Positions 6,218-14,337 of a stretch of DNA of 16,049 nucleotides are shown here, one piece after another. The notes beneath the pieces are model-generated. The model was not told the DNA's origin. It made no database searches and was given only the letters and a program-made list of their open reading frames with translations. Numbering within the stretch: the first letter of the stretch is position 1; every line of letters begins with the position of its first letter. A program made the translations under genes and the position numbers. The stretch is from DASZMX01 sp035551475 (GTDB taxonomy: Bacteria > Verrucomicrobiota > Verrucomicrobiia > Limisphaerales > Palsa-1400), in assembly GCA_035551475.1 (NCBI GenBank), contig DASZMX010000020.1, positions 1-16,049 of the forward strand, read 5' to 3'.

Positions 6218-8275
6218 TCACCTAGGTAAACCTCCTTGCTTTTTCGCCGCCGCTTCGGCAATCCGCCGGTCCACCAGCAGCAAATATGACAGAGTTAATT
6301 CGTCCCCATAGCGACGAAGATATGCGGTATAAATCGCCTTGCGCGCCTCGTCCAGTTTTCCCACTTCCAGCAGATGTTTACCTTGGCAAAACGCTACATA
6401 CCAACCATTTGGATCTAAGACACGCGCTTTCCGAAAAAAAACGTCGGCCTCTTCGTGCCGATCCAGCCAATCCAGGCACATGCCATATTTTACGCAAGGC
6501 AGCGCCGCGAGCGGGTTCGCCTTCATCGCCCGCGCGAAGCTCTCCATCGCCTGGTACGTTTCTAATTGATAGCCCGTGGCGCCTTGGGACGCGTTATTCC
6601 AATGACACAAGCCCAGGTCGTAACAAGCATCCCCATCGGTTGGGTCTAAATCGCAGGCCTTGGTGAGGGCGGCTATCTTTTCCTGGAATGCGGCCTGTCG
6701 CGCCGGCGACCCCACCGCGTCCGGTGAATCCGCATCGGCAGCTTGTTCCAGGATGCGCTCGGCGCCTTGGGCCTGTTCCACCCAATATTGCTCGCGCCCC
6801 CGGCCCACCGCTTCCGTCACCAGACTGCCCGCCACCGCCAAAGCAGCGCCCCCGAGCAGCCATTTTCCGATCAGACCGGGATTTTTCCAGGAACGCTCCG
6901 TGACAAAGCGCCATTGCGCCGTGACCAGCGCCAGCAATCCCACCGCCAGCAGGGCATCCGCCGGCAAATGCATGTCGAAGTCAACTATACAATGGAGGGC
7001 CAGCGCCACCAAACCAAACGCCGCCCCCACGATAAACGCCCCCTTATCGCTGCGTCGCCGCCCCAAATCGCCCGCGCTGCGCCGCACACTGTGCCACGTC
7101 CGCCAGGCCCCGTAAAAGACCGCGGCCACCACGCCGCCGATCAGCGCCAGGCCCGCGAGGCCCCAGTCGGCCAGCGTGTTCAAATACTCATTATGCGCAT
7201 ACGTCAATCGCAGCTGCATCTTCTCCGGGCGATGAAAATAAAACTCCTGGTCAAAATGCCCCGGCCCCGCGCCCCAGAGCTTGTGCTCCTGGAAAATCTC
7301 CACGGCGATGGGCCAGTAATCGCGCCGGTCATCCCGCAATTCCACCGTGTCATGCAGACGATTAAAACGCCGCTGCGCCGCGCCAAAGCTGCTGTTCACC
7401 CATATCCCCCCGCCGATTAGCAGGGCCAACGCCACCAGGGTGGGAAGAAGCAGACCGCCCTCAAACAGAAGCGCCACGCACATGCCGGCCGAAGCGATCG
7501 CCGTCGCCGCCATCGCGCCGCGCGAGACGGACACACACAAACCAGCAATCATGACGAGCGTGGCGTAGCCCATCATCACTTTTGCAATGGGTGAGAGCCG
7601 GCTTAATAATATATACGACAGACCCAGCGGGATCAGCATTTCCAGGAAGCCCGCGAAATTGTTCGGGTTGACGAACGTGCCGCTGCCGCGGTTGATGTAT
7701 TGCGGCAGGCGCGTGGCCCACGTGTAAAACGTCAAGTACGGCGCGTGCGTGGCAAACTGATAAACCGCGAACAGGGAGAGCAACATCGCCAGCGTCACCA
7801 GCGTCACGGTGAAAATCGTCGTCGATTCGCGGCGGTTCAGATTATTGACAATGACGAGGAAAAGGCAGCCGTACACGATCACCTGCCACATTTCGCGCCG
7901 CGCCACAAAGGGAATATCCACCAACTGGCTGCGCACCAGCGCGTAGCATACGAAAGCGTACACGCCCCAGCACACGGGCGGCCAGAACAGGCGGAACGGC
8001 CGCTGCGTCCAGAAGCGCGCCACCCACACCGCCAGCGCCAGCGCGGTCATCACTTGCGCCGGCAGGAAATCAATCCAGCGCACCGCTCCCAGCGCCAGCG
8101 CGGACCACACCAAGGCGGCCAGGACCAACCCCAGAATGGTTCGTTGCAGGATTAAATCGAGGCCCTCCCGCGCGGAAGAGTCTCCGTCGCCGACAATCTC
8201 GGCGTACGAATCTTCCGATCGCGATCGCTCCGTCTCTTCCGAGCGGCGTTTCGCTGGCAGCTCTTTGGCCCCCAT
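6218..8275 (-). CDS. O-antigen ligase / Wzy-family membrane protein with C-terminal TPR region
   Basis: 685 residues from ATG 8273-8275; a TTG immediately before it is a less likely start. A charged cytoplasmic N-terminus of about 40 residues is followed by roughly ten hydrophobic segments up to about residue 490. The Wzy_C/O-antigen-ligase signature is present: GSGTFVNPNNFAGFLE (about 197-212), VSRGAM (about 250-255), then RRDYWPIAVEIFQEHKLWGAGPGHF and the conserved AHNEYLN (His about 361) on the large periplasmic loop. Residues about 525-675 are soluble and TPR-like (paired helices with DPTDGDACYDLGLCHW and DPNGWYVAFCQGKHLLEVGKLDEA). Such proteins join or polymerise glycan units on lipid carriers at the periplasmic face of the inner membrane. 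Some relatives instead attach glycans to proteins, so the acceptor cannot be named. The ATG overlaps the upstream TGA (TGATG), which suggests coupled translation with the leuC-like gene. Confidence 0.85.
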   Translation of the reverse strand: MGAKELPAKRRSEETERSRSEDSYAEIVGDGDSSAREGLDLILQRTILGLVLAALVWSALALGAVRWIDFLPAQVMTALALAVWVARFWTQRPFRLFWPPVCWGVYAFVCYALVRSQLVDIPFVARREMWQVIVYGCLFLVIVNNLNRRESTTIFTVTLVTLAMLLSLFAVYQFATHAPYLTFYTWATRLPQYINRGSGTFVNPNNFAGFLEMLIPLGLSYILLSRLSPIAKVMMGYATLVMIAGLCVSVSRGAMAATAIASAGMCVALLFEGGLLLPTLVALALLIGGGIWVNSSFGAAQRRFNRLHDTVELRDDRRDYWPIAVEIFQEHKLWGAGPGHFDQEFYFHRPEKMQLRLTYAHNEYLNTLADWGLAGLALIGGVVAAVFYGAWRTWHSVRRSAGDLGRRRSDKGAFIVGAAFGLVALALHCIVDFDMHLPADALLAVGLLALVTAQWRFVTERSWKNPGLIGKWLLGGAALAVAGSLVTEAVGRGREQYWVEQAQGAERILEQAADADSPDAVGSPARQAAFQEKIAALTKACDLDPTDGDACYDLGLCHWNNASQGATGYQLETYQAMESFARAMKANPLAALPCVKYGMCLDWLDRHEEADVFFRKARVLDPNGWYVAFCQGKHLLEVGKLDEARKAIYTAYLRRYGDELTLSYLLLVDRRIAEAAAKKQGGLPR

Positions 8276-9645
8276 CAACTCAGATATTCTCGTGGATCAG
8301 TGATCCGGCCCGTTAATGCGCTGGCGGCCACGGTGGCTGGAGATGCCAGGAAAACTTGGGATTCCTTGTGTCCCATCCGGCCGGGAAAATTGCGATTGGT
8401 GGCGCTAATGCACTTCAACGGCGCGTTCATGCGCCCGAACGTGTCCACCGGCCCGCCCAGGCAGGCGGCGCAACCGGCGTTCTCAGTCATCTGCACCCCA
8501 GAGTCAAGTAAAATTTGCCAGATCGTCCGCCCTTCCCAGCGCGCCGATTGCAAATCATGCACAATCTCCGGCGTCGCCGGCACCCCAAAGGTGTCGATCA
8601 CGACTTTCTTCCCGCGCAGCACGCGGGCGAATTCCACGAAATCACTCGTCTTCCCGCCGGTGCAGGATCCCACGTAGGCGCGATCCAGCCGGATGGAGCC
8701 CATGTCCTTGGCCAATTTGCGCTGGCCCGGATCAGGATGGCACGCCACCGTCGGCTCCAGTTTGGACAGATTGATCGTCGTTTCGTAAACGAACTTTTCG
8801 TCCGCGTCCCGCTCCACCGGCTCGTACGATTGCTTGGTGCCGTTGAGCCGCGTGCGCGCGTCCACAAACGCCTGCGTTTGCGCATCAAATTCAAAAATGC
8901 CGTTTTTTCCGCCGGCTTCGATGGCCATGTTCGCCACCGTCATGCGGTCGTCGATGGAAAGGTGTTTCACGCCTTCGCCGTCAAACTGCATCGCGCGATA
9001 CGTCGCGCCGTCAAAACCAATTTCGCCGATGCAATGCAAAATGATGTCCTTGGCCATGACGCCCGGCTGCATTTTGCCTTCCAAGCGGAAATGCATCGTC
9101 TCCGGCACTTTCAAAAGCAATTTGCCGGTGCCCATCACAAAACCGGCGTCGGTGTTGCCAATGCCGGTCGCGAATTCGTTGAACGCCCCCGCCATGCAGG
9201 TGTGCGAATCGGTGCCAAACAAAATTTCGCCGGGGCGCGTGTGGCCCTTTTGCGGCAGCGCGGTGTGGCACACGCCCGCATAATGCGACCCGTATTGTTT
9301 TTGCAGCGGGCCTTTCGAAGGATCGAACGTCCAAGTCCCCTTGGGATCGTCAATCACGTCGTAAAAATAGGGCAGATTCTGTTCACGCACGAAATCCCGC
9401 AGAATGTCCACATTGCGATTCGACTTGGAGTCCGCGGTAAAAATGTAGTGGTCGGGAATGATGACGACCTTGTTCCGGTCCCAGACCTTGGCGTTCGCCC
9501 CGAATTCCCTTTTGAAAACCCCAATCGTCCCCGGGCCGCACACGTCGTGCGTCATCAAAATATCCGCCTTCACCCAGACATTTTCACCTGCCACCACCTT
9601 GGCTTTGCCCGAGGCCCGGGCCAGAATCTTCTCAGTTAAAGTCAT
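8275..9645 (-). CDS. leuC: 3-isopropylmalate dehydratase large subunit-like protein (LeuC/HacA family)
   Basis: 456 residues from ATG 9643-9645, close to the length of the archaeal-type LeuC/HacA branch. The aconitase-superfamily pattern is clear: an N-terminal MTLTEKILARASG, the GVCHTALPQKGHTRPGEI segment, FGTDSHTCMAGAFNEFATG (about 143-161), the three [4Fe-4S] ligands C328 (GSCTGG), C392 and C395 (GCAACLGG), and TNRNFPGRMGHKES (about 416-429). The enzyme isomerises 2- to 3-isopropylmalate in leucine synthesis with a separate small subunit, LeuD. No leuD gene is visible next to it, so LeuD must be encoded elsewhere. Homoaconitase or a related hydro-lyase role cannot be excluded from the large chain alone. 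It is downstream of the sigma-54 regulator gene with an 81-base gap and overlaps the start of the ligase-like gene. Confidence 0.85.
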   Translation of the reverse strand: MTLTEKILARASGKAKVVAGENVWVKADILMTHDVCGPGTIGVFKREFGANAKVWDRNKVVIIPDHYIFTADSKSNRNVDILRDFVREQNLPYFYDVIDDPKGTWTFDPSKGPLQKQYGSHYAGVCHTALPQKGHTRPGEILFGTDSHTCMAGAFNEFATGIGNTDAGFVMGTGKLLLKVPETMHFRLEGKMQPGVMAKDIILHCIGEIGFDGATYRAMQFDGEGVKHLSIDDRMTVANMAIEAGGKNGIFEFDAQTQAFVDARTRLNGTKQSYEPVERDADEKFVYETTINLSKLEPTVACHPDPGQRKLAKDMGSIRLDRAYVGSCTGGKTSDFVEFARVLRGKKVVIDTFGVPATPEIVHDLQSARWEGRTIWQILLDSGVQMTENAGCAACLGGPVDTFGRMNAPLKCISATNRNFPGRMGHKESQVFLASPATVAASALTGRITDPREYLS

Positions 9646-9726
9646 ACTGTGGCAACAGGGTAGTCTGTAGGGGCGAAGCTGACAAGGGAGAATGCCTGCC
9701 TCATCAGCGGCGCCTCACTGCGCTGG

Positions 9727-11166
9727 TTAATCTTCTCCGTCAGCCGCTTCCGCCTTGGAGGAAACGCCGTATTCGTGCAGCTTGTTGCGCAGTGTCCGAA
9801 TGCTGATCCCCAGCAATTTGGCCGCATGCGTCCGGTTGTTGTTCGTCTTTTCCAACGCCGCAAAAATATGCCGCTTTTCCACCTCGGCCAAGGAAACCAC
9901 TTCGCTGGCCGGAGCCGCCGCTGCGGGTTCGGGCGCGGCCGGAACGCCGCTCGAAAATGAAACCATCGGCGCGGTGGTGGCCACGGGCGAGACGGCAAAG
10001 GACGAGAAACCCAAATGCTCGGTCTCCAGCATGCCGCCGTCGCCGCAAAGAATCACGGCGCGCTCAATCACATTTTGCAATTCGCGCACATTGCCCGGCC
10101 AGCGATGCGCGTTAATGGCATTCAGGCACGCATCGGAAATTCCCTTCACCCGCACGCCATGCTTGCGCGCAAAACGCGGCATGAATTGCTGCGCCAGAAA
10201 AGCGATGTCCTCCTGCCGTTCGCGCAACGAAGGCACATGAATCGGCACCACGTTCAAGCGAAAGAAAAGATCCTGGCGGAATTCCTTGCGCTCGACGCTT
10301 TCCTCCAGGCGGCGGTTGGTCGTGGCAATCACGCGCACGTCCACCTTGATCGTGCGATTTCCCCCCACCCGCTCCAGCTCGCGTTCCTGCAATACCCGCA
10401 ACAATTTCGCTTGCACCTGCGGCGAGATCTCGCTGATTTCATCCAGCAAAATCGTGCCGGTGTGCGCCAGCTCAAAGCGCCCTTCGCGCTTTGACATCGC
10501 GCCGGTGAACGCGCCTTTCTCGTGCCCAAAAAATTCGCTCTCGATCAAATTCTCCGGGATCGCGGCGCAATTGACCTTGATGAACGGCGCATTCGCGCGC
10601 GGGCTCTCGCGATAAAGGGCGCGCGCCACCAATTCCTTGCCCGTCCCGCTTTCGCCCGCGATCAAGGCCGTCGCCTGCGTCCGCGCCACTTTGCGAATCA
10701 ATTGCCGCAAACTCTCCATCGCGGGGCTTTTGCCCAGCAACTCGTAGCCGGTTTCGTCTTCCTCGGCGTTGCTGAAGTAGGCGTTCACCTTCAGCAACTG
10801 GTTGAAATTCTCCGCCTTTTTTAGCGTGACCTGCAATTGATCCGCCGAGAAGGGCTTGAGCATGTAATCGAAGGCCCCGTTGCGCATGCACTCCACCGCG
10901 GATTCCACTGACCCGAAACCAGTCACCATCACCACCAGCGGTTTCTGCGGCGCGTTTTGCAATTCCCGCAATAAATCCGTCCCCTCGCCGTCAGGCAGCC
11001 GGACATCCACGAAAATCAAATCGAATGTGTCTTTGCCCAATAATTCATGCGCGCCGGCAATCGTGTCCGTGGAGGCCACTTCATAACGCTGCTGGCGCAG
11101 CAACTGTTCGAGGTTTCTCCGGACGATCATGTCGTCCTCGAGCACGATGATTTTTTCAATCGGCAT
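9727..11166 (-). CDS. NtrC-family sigma-54-dependent response regulator
   Basis: 479 residues from ATG 11164-11166; a longer frame opens at TTG 11229, but the receiver fold begins right after this ATG (MPIEKIIVLEDD). The receiver domain (about 4-120) has the acidic pair D11/D12, phospho-acceptor D54 (FVDVRLPD), T82 and K104 (LKPF). The AAA+ domain (about 142-380) has Walker A GESGTGKE (171-178), the sigma-54 contact loop GAFTGA (218-223), Walker B ILLDE (D242/E243) and the FRQDLFFRLNV arginine region. A Fis-type helix-turn-helix closes the protein (NRTHAAKLLGISIRTLRNKL). All key residues are intact, so it should be a phosphorylation-controlled activator of sigma-54 RNA polymerase. No histidine kinase is visible in the window. 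The flagellar genes and the sigma-54 box upstream of flgB suggest an FlrC/FleR/FlgR-like role, which is inference. Confidence 0.92.
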   Translation of the reverse strand: MPIEKIIVLEDDMIVRRNLEQLLRQQRYEVASTDTIAGAHELLGKDTFDLIFVDVRLPDGEGTDLLRELQNAPQKPLVVMVTGFGSVESAVECMRNGAFDYMLKPFSADQLQVTLKKAENFNQLLKVNAYFSNAEEDETGYELLGKSPAMESLRQLIRKVARTQATALIAGESGTGKELVARALYRESPRANAPFIKVNCAAIPENLIESEFFGHEKGAFTGAMSKREGRFELAHTGTILLDEISEISPQVQAKLLRVLQERELERVGGNRTIKVDVRVIATTNRRLEESVERKEFRQDLFFRLNVVPIHVPSLRERQEDIAFLAQQFMPRFARKHGVRVKGISDACLNAINAHRWPGNVRELQNVIERAVILCGDGGMLETEHLGFSSFAVSPVATTAPMVSFSSGVPAAPEPAAAAPASEVVSLAEVEKRHIFAALEKTNNNRTHAAKLLGISIRTLRNKLHEYGVSSKAEAADGED

Positions 11167-11238
11167 GAATGCGGTTCCATGAAGGTCTTGAACCCGCGCG
11201 GAATCAAGACAATTTTGCCTCGCGACCAATCCGGCAAC

Positions 11239-11264
11239 AAAAAAAGCCGCCCTTGCGGACGGCT
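11239..11264 (-). terminator. Rho-independent terminator after the PEP-CTERM gene
   Basis: On the minus strand an 8-pair stem (AGCCGTCC with GGGCGGCT, one G-T wobble; 11257-11264 with 11245-11252) closes a GCAA tetraloop and is followed by seven T residues (11239-11245 as A on the plus strand). It lies 23 bases past the stop of the PEP-CTERM gene in the right orientation. It separates that gene from the sigma-54 regulator, which therefore needs its own promoter. Confidence 0.88.
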
Positions 11265-11286
11265 CATTCTGCGTTCCAGATTGGAA

Positions 11287-11922
11287 TTATTTTTTGCGAC
11301 GGCAAAGGGCCAGGAAGCCGGTCGCGCCCAGGCCAATCATCGACAGCGTCGAAGGCTCCGGCACCGAGGACGAGAGCGTCAAGCTGTTGAAGGTGATGTC
11401 GTACGCGCCGCCGGGAACATTCCCCGCCGGGTCAAACTCCAGGTTGAAGCCGTAAATTTTATCGCTGCCGGTTTGCACCGCCGCGAGTTGCCCGGCGCTC
11501 AACGGCAACGTCTCCGAGAACGTCCCGGGGCCGTAGGTCGAATAACCGCCGTAGGTTACTGCGCCGGAATTGTCGTTGATAATGAAAGGCACGCCCACAT
11601 AGTAGGAGCCCGCCGGAGCGTTCAGGGTGAATGTCAGCGTCACCTGGTCGTCCGCTGGATTCGGCGTCTGCAATTGCGCGCCTGGCACCGCATAATAAAG
11701 GCTGCCGTAACCCGAGGACGCCACTTCAAAACCGGACGCGCCCGAGGTAATGACCGTGGGCGGTTGGCTCGACCATCCCGGATAATACGTGATCGCTCCC
11801 GACGAGAGATTGTCCAAATGAGCGCTGCCCGTGACCCCCTGCGCCTGCGCTGAACTCACTGCGGCCAAACCGGCCACCAAGACTCCTGCGGTTGCAATCC
11901 ATTGAGCGTGTCGATTCTTCAT
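11287..11922 (-). CDS. PEP-CTERM sorting-domain exported protein
   Basis: 211 residues from ATG 11920-11922. A signal peptide occupies about residues 1-27 (ending SSAQA or AQAQ). The body (about 28-183) is Gly/Ser/Thr/Tyr-rich and beta-strand-like, with no recognised catalytic motif. The C-terminus is a textbook PEP-CTERM tripartite signal: VPEPST (about 187-192), a hydrophobic segment (MIGLGATGFLALC) and the basic end RRKK. Such proteins are sorted and cleaved at the inner membrane by an exosortase and reach the surface or extracellular matrix, typically in exopolysaccharide-making bacteria. No exosortase is in the window. The gene is monocistronic by appearance, with a terminator just after it and an intergenic region with short direct repeats before it. 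Confidence 0.9.
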   Translation of the reverse strand: MKNRHAQWIATAGVLVAGLAAVSSAQAQGVTGSAHLDNLSSGAITYYPGWSSQPPTVITSGASGFEVASSGYGSLYYAVPGAQLQTPNPADDQVTLTFTLNAPAGSYYVGVPFIINDNSGAVTYGGYSTYGPGTFSETLPLSAGQLAAVQTGSDKIYGFNLEFDPAGNVPGGAYDITFNSLTLSSSVPEPSTLSMIGLGATGFLALCRRKK

Positions 11923-11990
11923 GTCGTATAATATGGGTTAGTTATAGGTGCTGTTTTCTAAATTCTCCCAAACCTCATTCCCCCGGGATA

Positions 11991-12023
11991 GTCACATGAA
12001 ACGACCACACGGCCGTCACATGA
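11991..12023 (+). repeat. Pair of 9-base direct repeats upstream of the PEP-CTERM gene
   Basis: GTCACATGA occurs at 11991-11999 and again at 12015-12023, 24 bases start to start. Both copies lie in the intergenic region between the FlgN-like gene (stop at 12037) and the PEP-CTERM gene (start at 11922). Two identical copies at this spacing could be binding sites for a regulator, but two short copies may also arise by chance. Confidence 0.4.
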
Positions 12024-12036
12024 CTCCAAGTCCAAT

Positions 12037-12468
12037 TTATGCAACGGGTGCGCTGGCAGTCCCACGTTTATAAAGATCGGCGACGAAATGGGGGCGCTGC
12101 CGGTTGACGGACGGAAGCTCCCGCGGCGGGACCAAGCCGCGGCGCAACAGCGCCTGCTCATTTTCGCGGTCGAGCACGATCACTTTCATCGTCAAATCCT
12201 GGGTGTGGCGCAACAGCGCGGCCACTTCAGGGTGCTCGGCGCGCTCTTCGAGCGAGAGGCGCTGCCAGTTCAAACGATGTTGCCGGAGCGCTTCCAGCGA
12301 ACGGGCGAGCACGGGCAGGAGCGCCTTGCGCGCCTGGTAAAATTCAAAAAGTGAGGCGCCTTCCGTTTTGCGCAAGGCCTGGCCTTCGCGCTCGGCCAGT
12401 TGCAGCAGCTCCTGGGTGGCTTCAAAATGGATGTTCAGATCACGGATGATTTCAGCGGCTTGATTCAT
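12037..12468 (-). CDS. Small helical protein, possibly a FlgN-like flagellar export chaperone
   Basis: 143 residues from ATG 12466-12468; an open frame extends further upstream, but this ATG overlaps the TGA of the preceding TPR gene (ATGA), which fixes the start. The protein is almost entirely predicted helix with heptad-like Leu/Glu/Arg/Gln content. The order of helices and an ENEQALL segment near the C-terminus recall FlgN, which binds hook-filament junction proteins before export. It has no signal peptide or membrane helix, as expected for a cytoplasmic chaperone. FlgN-type sequences diverge widely, so the name rests on length, composition and the flagellar neighbourhood. It could also be a FliT-like or unrelated coiled-coil protein. 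Confidence 0.6.
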   Translation of the reverse strand: MNQAAEIIRDLNIHFEATQELLQLAEREGQALRKTEGASLFEFYQARKALLPVLARSLEALRQHRLNWQRLSLEERAEHPEVAALLRHTQDLTMKVIVLDRENEQALLRRGLVPPRELPSVNRQRPHFVADLYKRGTASAPVA

Positions 12469-13727
12469 TTGGTTCCGTTGCTGGGGGTGTTGGTCGAAAT
12501 AAGCGAAAGGCTCAAATACGAATTGGTCGCGCGGGCGCGCTCCATCCAGGCGAGGTAGTCCTTGCGCCATTGCGCCATTTCAAAAAGGGATTTCAACATC
12601 GGCGTCGCCACCGCCTCTGTCAACTCATTGGTGCGGCTGGTGATCGCAGTGTAGGTGTCCGTCGCCTTCTGCCATTGCTGCAATTGCTCATACACCAACC
12701 CCGATTGATACAGCACCGGCGCCTGCCAGGTGATCGAGGGATCCAGCGGCGTCAGGTTCAAATAAATCTCCAGCGCATCGAGATAGTCGCCTTCTTTGTA
12801 AAGCTGGTTCGCGATCTCGTTGCCGGCGCGCCGCTGCCAATAGGCCCACAGCTCCGGGTTCTTCTGCACGTTGTCCTGCTGCGATTGCAGCAACGTCAAC
12901 ACCTGCCGCATCGAGTCCTGGTTGCGCCCCACGTCCTTCAACGCGGAGGCATACAAAAACCGAATTTCCGCCACATCGGTCGAATTGGAATAATGCTCCA
13001 AAAACGAGCGCGCATAATTGACGGTCTCCGTGCGGTTGCTCAAATAACCCAGCGATCGCACTAATTTATATTCGATCTGCTCCTTGTTCAGGCTGGGGCT
13101 GTCCGACTTCACGATGCGCGTGAAAAAATCCACCGCCGCCTCGAATTTCCCGTCCAAATAATACGTGTCCGCAATCTCCGTCTGGGCCTGCAACACAATG
13201 CGCTTATAGTAGTCGATGCTATCCAGCTTCAGCTTCAACGCGGTGGACATCACCGCGTAGAATTTGGAAAGCGCAAAGGTGTTCACGCCCATTTGCCGGA
13301 AAAGCAAGCCCTGCCGCAGCAACACTTCCGGCACGCTCGGGTCCTCGGGATAAACATGGACGTATTGCGAAAAAATTTGCTGCGCCTTGACCAATTGGCC
13401 GTCGTCCTGGGTGTTCAACGCCAGGTCGAACATGGCCTGCCGCTTCCGTTCCACTGGCACGTCCATGTTCAGCAAACCCACCAGCGTTTTGGCGGCGGCG
13501 CCGAAATCCCGGCTCAACCGCTGCTGGTGCGCCAGCTCCATTTGATGCTGAAAGTTGGCCTCCACCGTGGCGGCGTTGGTCACATTCGGATCGAGCAGAT
13601 TGGAGCTGGTCATCTGCCCTAAATCGGGGGCGTTGCTGAGGGCGAGCATGGTCTCGCTGGCGCACACGCGAGGCGCCGCGAGCCAGCTCGCCGACAGCAA
13701 CAAAGTAAATAAAAGAACGCGCTTCAC
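12465..13727 (-). CDS. Exported tetratricopeptide-repeat protein
   Basis: 420 residues from GTG 13725-13727. The GTG overlaps the TGA of the upstream gene (GTGA), which supports this unusual start. Residues 1-23 form a signal peptide (MKRVLLFTLLLSASWLA, cut near VCAS). The rest is a series of paired helices of TPR type, for example FGAAAKTLVGLL, GQLVKAQQIFSQYVHVYPEDP, GKFEAAVDFFTRIV, GDYLDALEIYLNLTPLDP and QQWQKATDTYTAI. No enzymatic motif is visible, and it ends in a Ser/Thr/Asn-rich tail. It probably acts as a periplasmic scaffold. Its tight coupling to a proline-rich exported protein and a FlgN-like protein, opposite flgB-flgC, suggests a flagellar or motility-linked envelope role (inference). 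Confidence 0.75.
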   Translation of the reverse strand: MKRVLLFTLLLSASWLAAPRVCASETMLALSNAPDLGQMTSSNLLDPNVTNAATVEANFQHQMELAHQQRLSRDFGAAAKTLVGLLNMDVPVERKRQAMFDLALNTQDDGQLVKAQQIFSQYVHVYPEDPSVPEVLLRQGLLFRQMGVNTFALSKFYAVMSTALKLKLDSIDYYKRIVLQAQTEIADTYYLDGKFEAAVDFFTRIVKSDSPSLNKEQIEYKLVRSLGYLSNRTETVNYARSFLEHYSNSTDVAEIRFLYASALKDVGRNQDSMRQVLTLLQSQQDNVQKNPELWAYWQRRAGNEIANQLYKEGDYLDALEIYLNLTPLDPSITWQAPVLYQSGLVYEQLQQWQKATDTYTAITSRTNELTEAVATPMLKSLFEMAQWRKDYLAWMERARATNSYLSLSLISTNTPSNGTK

Positions 13728-14254
13728 TGGATCGAGTAAGTCGCCTTGCCCTGGATCGTCGTATCCGGGACCGTCGGCGCCACGACGCGCGGCGGCGTGA
13801 ATTCCACCGGCGCGCTCGGGTTATATTGCGGCGCATTGGTATGCCCGCTGAAATAACGCATGAATATTTGCGGCGTGATCGGCTCTTCCGGCGCCGTCAT
13901 CGGCTCCGGCGTCGGCGCCGGCGGCGGGCTGGAAGACTCCATGATCACGGCGCCTTTATCCGCCACCGGAGCCAGCAAATCCGACAACGCATGCGGATCA
14001 GGCCATTCTGTTTGCGCCGAATCGGGCGAGGTGGGAACAGAATCGGCTTGCGCTGGCCCCGGCGGCGGCAATTGGATAAATAGATTGACACGTTCCGGCG
14101 TCAGCCGGAAGCGCAGCGGCGCCGGCCCCACCACCGGCAAATAACCCCCGCGCCACACGAGCAGCGGCTGCGGGTCGCCCCACGCCAGCAGCGTGGCCGC
14201 GCCAAAGCAGGCGGCGGCGAAACAAAATGGGCGTGTCTTAGACATCTTCTTCAT
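13724..14254 (-). CDS. Proline-rich exported protein of unknown function
   Basis: 176 residues from ATG 14252-14254, with GGAG nine bases upstream; a second in-frame ATG at codon 4 is possible. Residues about 1-26 form a signal peptide (MKKMSKTRPF, then an Ala-rich core, cut near AWG-DPQ). A short possible folded part (about 27-62, ending FIQLPPPGP) is followed by long Pro/Ala/Thr/Glu-rich stretches (SSPPPAPTPEPMTAPEEP) and a short C-terminal tail with TIQGKATYSI. Such proline-rich segments often span the periplasm. I do not recognise a family. It is the first gene of a three-gene unit with 4-base overlaps, so it is probably translated together with the TPR protein. Confidence 0.65.
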   Translation of the reverse strand: MKKMSKTRPFCFAAACFGAATLLAWGDPQPLLVWRGGYLPVVGPAPLRFRLTPERVNLFIQLPPPGPAQADSVPTSPDSAQTEWPDPHALSDLLAPVADKGAVIMESSSPPPAPTPEPMTAPEEPITPQIFMRYFSGHTNAPQYNPSAPVEFTPPRVVAPTVPDTTIQGKATYSIQ

Positions 14255-14303
14255 TGGTATCGGCTCCGCCCGGGGAAACTTTAACCTTTAAGCCGCTGCG
14301 CGC

Positions 14304-14330
14304 TAAACTTCTGGAGGAAAGCGCCGATGA
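14304..14330 (+). promoter_or_regulatory. Sigma-28-like promoter candidate before the HDOD gene
   Basis: TAAA (14304-14307), 15 bases, then GCCGATGA (14323-14330). The enterobacterial FliA consensus is TAAAGTTT-N11-GCCGATAA, so the spacing is exact and the -10 differs at one position. The predicted transcript start would fall at about the HDOD ATG (14338), leaving little or no leader and placing the GAGGAG Shine-Dalgarno-like stretch upstream of it, which weakens the case. Whether this organism has FliA is unknown. Confidence 0.3.
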
Positions 14331-14337
14331 GGAGAGG

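Noticed and set aside
8515..9639. A 374-codon open frame on the plus strand opposite the leuC-like gene
   Set aside because: It is antisense to a frame with all aconitase-family motifs. Its His/Arg/Phe-rich product is typical of a shadow frame.
11927..11932. A TATAAT hexamer on the plus strand near the PEP-CTERM start
   Set aside because: The only -35-like partner (TTGAGC at 11902-11907) is 19 bases away and weak, and no plus-strand gene follows. The mirror-image reading TATTAT on the minus strand is too close to the ATG and lacks a -35.
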